Shown here: positions 57,038 to 64,000 of the stretch, one piece after another
Numbering within the stretch: position 1 is the first letter of the stretch
Layout of the letters: every line of letters begins with the position of its first letter
Origin: Euptelea pleiosperma
Lineage: Eukaryota; Streptophyta; Magnoliopsida; Ranunculales; Eupteleaceae
Reading direction: 5' to 3'
Length of the DNA: 64,000 nucleotides
Assembly: GCA_035048495.1 (NCBI GenBank)
Contig: CM068544.1
Coordinates: forward strand, 11,836,138-11,900,137
Position numbers and translations under genes: made by a program
The notes under the pieces: generated by a model
What the model saw: the letters and a program-made list of their open reading frames with translations, nothing else
What the model was told of the DNA's origin: nothing
Database searches by the model: none

Positions 57038-57958
57038 TGATATTCGCTCAAAAGTGCTTATTTTAAGCAATTATCCTTTTAGCGTTATTGCATTCTCCTA
57101 CGTAAAATACTCTATTTACCTACTTTTCTACGTAAGAGTCTCTTCTGTTGCGTAGAACACACTTTTCTGGACGAAATGGTATATTTGCATGCATTAAACA
57201 CATTTTTGGAAGTCTAGATATTAAGCCATTCTGATAAAGTCTCATTACGCGCTTCTTCTGTCGCAGGAAACCCGATGGGACGATTCTCAAGACTGGTGGG
57301 CCCATATCTAACTGCCAGAGTCTAGGACCGAAGCACAAGAGCCAATAGGCTGAGGATAAGAAGATACATGCCAAATGCCGGGAGAACCAGAGACTCGGGA
57401 AGGCCTGAGAGAAGATTAAGAGAGAAGGAGAGACAAGCCCTCAATGAAGAGACTAAGGAAATTAAAGCTTATCAACTAACACAAGATGAGGACTTGCTCA
57501 GTTGGTAAAGCATGCAGAAGACCAAGTCAAAGACCAGGGTTCAAGCCCCTCTGCTAGCATTTTTTCTTGATGTTGTAATATTTTCTCTCTCATCTCTCAT
57601 TTTTCTCTCCAAATCATCATTCTCTCTCTAATTTCAAATCCACATCATCTGATCCTCTCCCCTCCCTCAATCACTCAATTCTACGGCCTACTTTGGCCAA
57701 TTTCCATCCCCCAATCATCCATCTCACCATCTCATAAATTCAATGGCCCTCATCACTTCATGATCAAACCTATGGGCCTAAGCCAAAGAGGAATAGTGGG
57801 CCCACTACCCATGGCCCAGCCATTTGGTGGGACCCACATACCAAACATAGAGGGGATTTTTAAAAGAAGAGAGATAATATTTGGGGAAAGATTTTAGAAA
57901 CAAATATTTTCAAAATAAAAGGGAATCTTTGGTTTTTCAAAAATAATAAAGAAGGGGA

Positions 57959-57990
<32 letters not shown>

Positions 57991-59945
57991 GATTTTGTTT
58001 GAAAAAGAATGAGAGTTTCCAAAAGAGAGAGGTTTTGAAAACCGTGGGTTTCTAAGTAATAGAAACCCTCGGTTTCTATTATTGGGGATAACCTTTTTTT
58101 TTGAAAGGGAAACCCTAAACCGTTTGATACAAAAGGGATCCATTCCTCTTCCATCACGGGCCCCCCTAGCTGCTGCACGTTTTGAAAAAAAAAGGGAAAA
58201 CCCTAGCCGTTTCTCTCCCATATCTCCCTCTCTTCTCTTCATTGTAAAGGAGCTCTCTCCCACGTTTCTATCCCAAGCCGTCAGCCTCCAAGTTCCTCCC
58301 ATTCTCTCCTAAAACCCCAACGTTCTCATCTCCTCACCACCATTTTTCCCAAGCCACCATCTCTCTCTTTCACAAGAAATCCCAGACTTCCCTTTCACCC
58401 TCCAATCTCAGTCTCTCTCTCTCTCTACCCTTCTTCCTCAAATAAAATAAAAAAAAGAAACCAGAAAACACAAAAAAAAGGGGAAGAAGAAGAAGAAATG
58501 AGGGAGGCGCTTACCTGCTGGTGCATAGTCTCAACCTCCAGATCACCCTCCTCTCCACAAGGCTCCTCCTCCTCCTTGCTGGGCGAACCTGCTGCTTGAT
58601 CTCCATCAACTTGCCGTCCACATCCAGCACTTGCACCCAGTTGCAGACGGTCTGCCCAACAGCTACCAACATTTTTTTTTGCACCGCTGCCCTCCGCCTC
58701 AGCTGCCTTCATCACATCAGCCCACAGCAAAGCCGTCCACACGTTCTTCTCTCTCCAACGCCCTCCTCTCTCAATCCATTCAAAGGAAAAAAAAAAAAAA
58801 AAAAAAAGAAAACCAGAAAAAAAAAAAGAAGAGGAGAAGAAGAAAGAAAGAATAAAGGAAGTTGTGGCGCCTTCCTGGCTTTGTGCGCTCCTCCCTTGAC
58901 TAGTGTGCCACCACCATAGCTGCCTTCAACCACCACCAGGCAACCACCGTCAAAGGACAGCAACGTCCTCTCATGAACCTGCACTTCTGGGTCATCCGCA
59001 ACCCCTCCACTCAACCGGCAACCGGACTGGTTCTCACGGCGTCCTCTTCGATCACCTGCAACTCCGCCGTCCATGGTGCAACACGCCACTTGTGCATCTG
59101 CCCCTTTCTTCATCACGAACCAGCAAGCCCGTGCTCCTTCCTCACCTCTCATGGATGCACACCGCACCACCACATGCAAGGTCTTGGTGATTTCCTACCC
59201 ACTTTGCTGAGCCAACCATGACAGATGACCGAGCCTCTCTCAAATGGCAGATCCAATCCTACATGGCTGAACCATTTCATGGTGAGTCCAAATCATTCTA
59301 TTTTTTTCTCTTCTCTCTCTAGATCTCACTTTATATCTCTTTCTCTCTCTACCATTAGTTTCTTTCTCTCTTCTTAGCTTTCTCACTTTGTTTATCACTT
59401 GTTCACTCTCTCTCTCTAAACTTTAGTTTTCCCTCTCTAATTTCTCTCCCTAGTCTTTTCTCTCTCTCTAGATCTCTCCACTTTCTCTCTCCCCCATATT
59501 TTCTCTCTCTAGGATAGCCTTCTTCGATATTTCTCTCTCTACATTTTCTCATTTCTCTCTCAAATTTTTATGGCTTTCTAGGTTAATTTTTGAATTTAAT
59601 TTGATTTTGTAAGACTCATTGAGGATGAATAAAATTATTATTTTTGCATTTGTTAGTTTACTTTTGTATTTTTGATTGTTTGTGGTAATTTCTCTCTCTA
59701 AAAATCACTAAGAATGTTTTAAATCCATCACCATTCTCACCTCTCCATGTTTTCTTGATAAAAATCCGTCATTTCATGTCGTTGAATTACGCAAACTAAC
59801 CCCGAGTGCGGATCGACATCCGACACGAGCCACTGTACAACCTTGTGATTTTTGCAGGATTTGAGTGAAAAAGAATCGGATAATTACAAATATTGTTGAG
59901 ATCTAGGATTTCCGTAACCAACGACGCGGAAAAATCCTAATTTCA
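57038..59945 (+). mobile_element. P2: 5' LTR of an Athila-like element running off the right edge
   Basis: This 2908-bp LTR starts TGATATTCGC at 57038 and ends TCCTAATTTCA at 59945, next to a primer site. Left flank CTGCT (57033-57037) is the predicted duplication. The U3 is a different subtype from N2: it carries the best preserved tRNA-like module of the window (57485-57560) and lacks a clear CCGGAGTTGCAG palindrome. A-runs occur at 57965-57988 and 58789-58807. Pyrimidine tracts with CTCTCTCTAG (59316-59520) follow a weaker donor GGTGAGT near 59280, and GATGAATAAAATTA near 59627 may serve as polyadenylation signal. Frames in 57894-59221 are not genes. Confidence 0.9.
57485..57560 (+). other. 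tRNA-like module in the P2 LTR (best copy)
   Basis: A-box TTGCTCAGTTGG (57494-57505) matches the tRNA consensus at all but one position. B-box GGTTCAAGCCC (57538-57548) lies 32 bases further, within a T-arm AGGG-TTCAAGC-CCCT with a canonical 7-nt TTCAAGC loop. GGTAAAGCA after the A-box resembles the D-arm of many tRNAs. The anticodon arm is not convincing and there is no clear acceptor stem, so it is a tRNA-like or SINE-like relic rather than a tRNA gene. Confidence 0.65.
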
Positions 59946-61774
59946 AATGGCGCCGTTGCTGCTCGGGTGTTCGGGAGTGCGAAAAAGGACGTAAAGACGG
60001 AATTGGAAAGTTGCCGAAGCGGAAAGCTGCTCAATTTGCACAGCCCGACCTTTTCGGTAAACTTTCTATTTTTTTTGTTTTTAGTGATTTTTAGCAGTCT
60101 TTTAAATTACTATTTTTAATGCCCCGGAAGGCCGAGTGCAAAGTTGTAATAATTTAGGAATTTTACTACTTTCCATATAAACTGCTAGATCTTGTTCTAG
60201 GGTTTTAGGAATTTTACTACTTTCCATATAAACCCTAGATCTTGTTCTAGGGTTTCATATTCTGCAGATTTTTAGAAATCACCAATCCAGGATTTGCGAT
60301 TTTTGGAAAGATTCTAAAATCTTGAAACTTTGCTTAATTAGGGTTTCCCCTCTTAGAAGTTTCCTCTTTAGAAGCATTTCTATCTTTAGAAATCTTTCGA
60401 ATTTGGAAAAGTCTGCCAAAGGAAACACCCCAAATCTAGCAGAATTTCAATTTTGGGAAATTTCCCAAAATTATAAGGGATCTCGCAATCAAATCTTTCT
60501 TGGAAGATCTCCACAGTTCGGGAAACTTTCCAATCTAGGTATTTTCCAATCTGGGAATTCCTAAATTTTAACCCATCTCGAATTTGGAAATTAATTCAAA
60601 AACTTGCCTAAATCCAGTGCTTGTTCTGTGAACCCTAAAAAGGCAAGGATCTTCCAAATAGTATCCCAAATACCTCGACCGTGCGATCTAACTGTTTCTG
60701 CAGGAACACTATCCAGTGTGGGTAGGGAGCGAAAGCTCAAAGAGGTGGAGTCGGGCCCAAGCCCATTAGGATACCCCTCTCTAACCCACGGAGGAGACCC
60801 CGTGGCGTGGCCCGCGGGAGGTAAGTCTCTATCCTCGCCTTGAGTGCGATACAGAGCATATTGGGTGAATCATTGCCGCTTGTCTATTTGCTTTTGCATA
60901 CATATTATTCGACTTGCGTGGCGTGGCCGTTAATCAATCAACTCTAAGAGAGCAGACCCAGCTCCAAATTGAAACTGGTGGGATTTCATCACCCACCTCA
61001 TCACTCCAGCTGATATTGATCCCCAGGATCCATCTATAATAAAAAGAATCAAGAAGTAGAGCCAATTAGCCCGGTGTTCGAGGAAAAATCCACGCAAAGC
61101 GAACCCGCTTAACATCCAATCGAAATAAGACCACGAGCGCGGGTCCCTGTTGTCTAACACACCCATAAGTCCCTGCTACTCAAGTACACTGAGCTCGACA
61201 TGGCATCTTGGACTATTCGGCGGTTAGTTACGTGTGGACTAGGAACACGCACCAACCCTAGCTTAACCCGAGGGAACACTCTTCTTATACACTTGACCAA
61301 TCCGGTTAGTCTGGGACGTACTTAAGTCAGCCATTGTGCCGCACGTCTGTCTAGGCTTCGGATTGCCTTGTTGTTAACTAGAGTTAGTACTAAAGGATTC
61401 GCTCTGAAGAGTGTAGCCTGGTGAGAACCACTGAGTGCAAAACAGTTAGTCCGGCGGTTAAAAGATAAACCAGTGGTCCGCCCACTGTCATAATCTACTC
61501 TAGCCCCAAAACTAACAAAGATAATTCCTAAAATATATCCTGAGTGCTTAGAATAGGATTATCTGTGCTTGGTGTGCATCATTTAGGATATTGTTCCTCT
61601 CTGGCAACTTTTTGCCAAGTATAGAGCTTGCCTCATTCGCGCATGCCCGTTTGGAATCGTCCGAACAAACGCTTGGTTCGATCTGAGAATCACGCACCTA
61701 CAGTGGATCCTCCACTGAATTCTTCCCCATCTCTTTCCCCACCCGCCTCCCCCAGTACTACTACCTTTGTAGTC
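59946..61774 (+). mobile_element. P2: primer-binding site and leader
   Basis: TGGCGCCGTTGCTG starts at 59948, matching the first 12 bases of the Athila tRNA-Asp-type primer site. The leader is collinear with N1 and N2, including the CCACGG...CCGTGG hairpin and GGAG/GTAAGT site (GTAAGT 60821-60826). An upstream in-frame ATG at 61628 could add 49 residues to Gag, but the N-type elements support the start at 61775. Small frames here (60322-60564, 60604-60843) are non-coding by comparison. Confidence 0.8.
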
Positions 61775-63355
61775 ATGGCAGTCGAACGACCTCTTATCGA
61801 GACGTTCGCTCCTATCTCTGCCAATCCGCCCACTTGCATTGTTCTCCCACCTACTACGGCGGTACAATTTGAGATCCGGCCACAGACGATCCAAATGCTG
61901 CCAACCTTTCGTGGTCTCCCAAGAGAAGACCCATATTCCCATATTCGGGAATTCCAACATGTCATCCTACTTTTCAAGAATCAGAACCTCGATGATGACA
62001 ATGTGCGTCTGCGAGTTTTCCCATTCTCGCTCAAAGACCGAGCCTCAGATTGGCTCTACTCCTTACCCGCTGATTCAATCAGCAGTTGGAAAGAGTTGGT
62101 GGGCAAATTCATGTCTAAATTCTACCCCATGACTCGGACCAACCAAATGAAGCAACTCATCCAGGACTTTCGACAAAAGTCCGATGAGAAATTTTTTGAA
62201 GCGTGGGATAGATTCCAAGACTACCTGACTAAGTGTCCCCACCATAGCATCGACAAGGGCAATCTTGTCCATGTCTTCTACAAGGGACTTACTGATGAGT
62301 CCCGGACCATGGTAGAGTCAATGTGCCAAGGAAAATTCCTGCACCAAACTCCGACCGATGCATACAAATTCTTGGGAGAGTTAGGAGAAAACTCTCAACA
62401 TTGGACGACTGACTCAGAGTTTAGTCGAACCACTTCGGTCCAAAGGACAACCAAGGGACATGATGCTACAGCTGATACTGAGCTTCGATCAGTCATTCAA
62501 GAGTTGAGCAAGTCAGTCTCGGCACTGGCTGTGTCTGTACAAAAGCCTACTCAACAATCTACCCCAGTCATGCATGTGGGACACGAGAGCCCTATGGAAT
62601 CCTGCACCCTCTGTCTGCAACCCTCCCATACTACTGAGCATTGTCCTTTGAATGAAGGGTGGTCTAATCCTCTTCAGGAAGAAGTTTGTGCTTTCAGCAC
62701 ATACAAACCACCCACTCAGAACTCGTATAGTCAATCTTATCATCCGGACACGAGAAACCACCCTAACTTTTCTTGGAGGCCTCAGTCTACTCAACCTCAA
62801 GCTCAACCTCCGCGTCAACCTCAGGGCATGTATCCCCCTGGGTTCAATCAACCCAATAGGCAATTCAATCAGGGACAATATCAGCAGAATCAGTACCCAT
62901 CTACTCAGAACCAGCAGTTCCAACAGGGTCAATACTCTGGACAACAGAGCACATTTCAGAATCAGCAAAGAGTTCCCCAAAACTTTCAGAACCAACAGAT
63001 TGTCCCAACTAATTCTTCCGCCTATAACTATAATGCCCCGACGAGCTCGAGTCGCGAATTGGTGCCTCAGCTCCCTTTAGCTGTTCCCCAACAGTCGGTC
63101 CCCAAATCTGGTATTGAAGACCTTCTAGCTCAACTCATTACTCAGCAACAACAATCTATGCAACGCCTAGAGCAACAGCAACAGCAATCCATGCTTCGTC
63201 TAGAGCAACGTCTAGGTAACTTGGAAGCTGAGAAAGCTAAGGGGATCTTTCCTAGCCAACCCATTGCCAACCCTAAAGGAAATGCCAAAGGGGCAGTATA
63301 TGAGATCGGATCCCAATCTCAAAGCCCGAATGAGAAGTGTCAAGGGGAGGTGTAA
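61775..63355 (+). CDS. gag: P2 Gag (526 codons), nearly intact
   Basis: Gag forms the virus-like particle and packages the element RNA in the cytoplasm. The start MAVERPLIETF is chosen because N1 and N2 begin MADER at the same place. A retrotransposon Gag/capsid domain spans about residues 43-210 (LPTFRG, FPFSLKDRASDWLYSLP, SSWKELVGKFMSKFYP, ESFxxAWxRF-type EKFFEAWDRFQDYL). A CX2CX4HX4C zinc knuckle lies at residues 277-290 (CTLC...H...C). A Gln/Asn/Pro-rich region follows at about 320-430, then a Gln-rich coiled segment EDLLAQLITQQQQ...LEQRLGNLEAEKA. The frame stops at TAA 63353-63355 exactly where M1 and the 56933 fragment have a Gln codon (EVQAVTT), so this looks like one recent CAA-to-TAA change. 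Confidence 0.88.
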   Translation: MAVERPLIETFAPISANPPTCIVLPPTTAVQFEIRPQTIQMLPTFRGLPREDPYSHIREFQHVILLFKNQNLDDDNVRLRVFPFSLKDRASDWLYSLPADSISSWKELVGKFMSKFYPMTRTNQMKQLIQDFRQKSDEKFFEAWDRFQDYLTKCPHHSIDKGNLVHVFYKGLTDESRTMVESMCQGKFLHQTPTDAYKFLGELGENSQHWTTDSEFSRTTSVQRTTKGHDATADTELRSVIQELSKSVSALAVSVQKPTQQSTPVMHVGHESPMESCTLCLQPSHTTEHCPLNEGWSNPLQEEVCAFSTYKPPTQNSYSQSYHPDTRNHPNFSWRPQSTQPQAQPPRQPQGMYPPGFNQPNRQFNQGQYQQNQYPSTQNQQFQQGQYSGQQSTFQNQQRVPQNFQNQQIVPTNSSAYNYNAPTSSSRELVPQLPLAVPQQSVPKSGIEDLLAQLITQQQQSMQRLEQQQQQSMLRLEQRLGNLEAEKAKGIFPSQPIANPKGNAKGAVYEIGSQSQSPNEKCQGEV

Positions 63356-64000
63356 GCTGTAACCACCCTACGATCTGGAAAAACTGTGGACATGGGAGTC
63401 CAACCACCACCGGTGCCATCTCCGGCACCCATCACTGGCACAGAGGAAACTAGTCCTAATCCTACCTCTGCTTCTTCTACCTCTGCACCAACATCAGATA
63501 TCCCTGTGCAGAAATCTAAGGCTAAAGACAAATCCATTTGTCGAGTAAAGCCTCCTTTCCCGGACAGACTTGTCCAAGATAAGCGGGATCAGCAATTCTC
63601 TGAGATCTTAGATGTCTTTAAAGACGTCCAGATCAATATCCCATTCCTTTCTGCTATCAAGCAAATCCCCTCCTATGCCAAATTCCTCAAGGACTTGTGC
63701 ACAGTTAAGCGGCGTACGCATGTACCCAAAGCTGCCTTCTTGGCCGAAAAAGCTACTGCGTTCATTCAACGCAACAGTGTGATCAAACACAAGGATCCAG
63801 GTAGCCCAACTGTCCAATGTGAAATTGGCGACAACTTTAGCTGCACTGCCTTGCTAGATTTAGGGGCTAGCGTCAACCTCATACCATTCTCGGTATATCA
63901 GCAGTTAGGACTGAAAGATATGAAGCCTACCAATGTCACCCTAAAATTGGCTGATCAGTCCATCAAGATTCCAAGAGGAATCATTGAGGATGTCCTAGTA
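63356..64000 (+). pseudogene. P2 protease region, in frame after the premature stop, cut by the window end
   Basis: It continues in the Gag frame without further stops: AVTTLRSGKTVDMG, a Pro/Ser/Thr linker, DKSICRVKPPFPDRLVQDKR, the block YAKFLKDLCTVKRRTHVPKAAF, and the aspartic protease active site LLDLGASVNLIPFSVYQQLG (Asp codon at 63857-63859; DLGA rather than DSGA, as is usual in Athila). It then runs through KPTNVTLKLADQ to the window end. It preserves the segment deleted in M1. RT, RNase H and integrase would be expected immediately to the right. Confidence 0.88.

Noticed and set aside
57485..57560. A functional tRNA gene
   Set aside because: A- and B-boxes and a T-arm are visible, but I cannot form a standard acceptor stem or anticodon arm, so I call it tRNA-like only.

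Overview
This is nuclear DNA of a flowering plant, and essentially all of it is nested LTR retrotransposons. I find no host gene, rRNA, functional tRNA gene or CRISPR array. The dominant family is an Athila-like Ty3/gypsy lineage. The evidence for that is a DLGA protease, an FMDD reverse transcriptase, the Athila-type integrase tail, a tRNA-Asp-like primer site (TGGCGCC...) and large LTRs of about 2.4-3.6 kb running TGATATTCGC...TTTCA. This density of nesting is typical of plant pericentromeric heterochromatin. The species cannot be named from the sequence.

Labels are mine. Left block, 1-28810: a minus LTR (S1, 1-238) is inserted in element P1 (plus; 3' internal region 239-2135, 3' LTR 2136-10645). 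That 3' LTR was split by solo LTR S2 (4427-10521, minus, TSD CTGAG). S2 contains LTR fragment f1 (5295-~6090) and solo LTR S3 (7227-9847, TSD CATGG). P1 itself sits in the gag-like region of N1, a minus non-autonomous element (10646-19402), whose 5' LTR holds solo LTR S4 (15215-18188, TSD GGAGG). N1 sits in LTR fragment f2 (19403-21713), which abuts LTR f3 (21714-25772). f3 is invaded by truncated LTR f4 (22813-~24805) and is itself inserted in the 3' end of a SIRE-like copia element (25773-28217).

Right block, 28811-64000: a minus LTR fragment (f5) is interrupted by autonomous-type element M1. M1 is minus, with its 3' LTR at 29400-32976, then its 3' region, decayed pol and rearranged gag/protease. 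M1 is interrupted by T1, a chromovirus (Tekay/Del)-like non-autonomous element (39467-56932). T1's 5' LTR is split by N2, a complete non-autonomous Athila-like element (43120-54240, TSD TATAT, two LTRs about 1 % different by eye). A remnant of M1 gag (56933-57037) is then broken by P2, a plus element whose 5' LTR, primer site, leader, gag and protease start run off the right edge with a single premature stop.

P2 and M1 represent the autonomous type (Gag, protease, RT-RNase H, integrase). N1 and N2 share one internal deletion that removes the Gag capsid domain, zinc knuckle, protease and all enzymes, yet they keep the LTRs, primer site, leader and 3' region. They were presumably mobilised in trans by relatives of P2 or M1.

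The observations most worth following are: a tRNA-like A-box/B-box module built into the LTR U3; a CCGGAGTTGCAG/CTGCAACTCCGG palindrome recurring in the LTRs; a conserved GGTAAGT donor followed by CTCTCTCTAG tracts; a covarying hairpin immediately after the coding region; and the compact N-type ORF with its shared amber codon.
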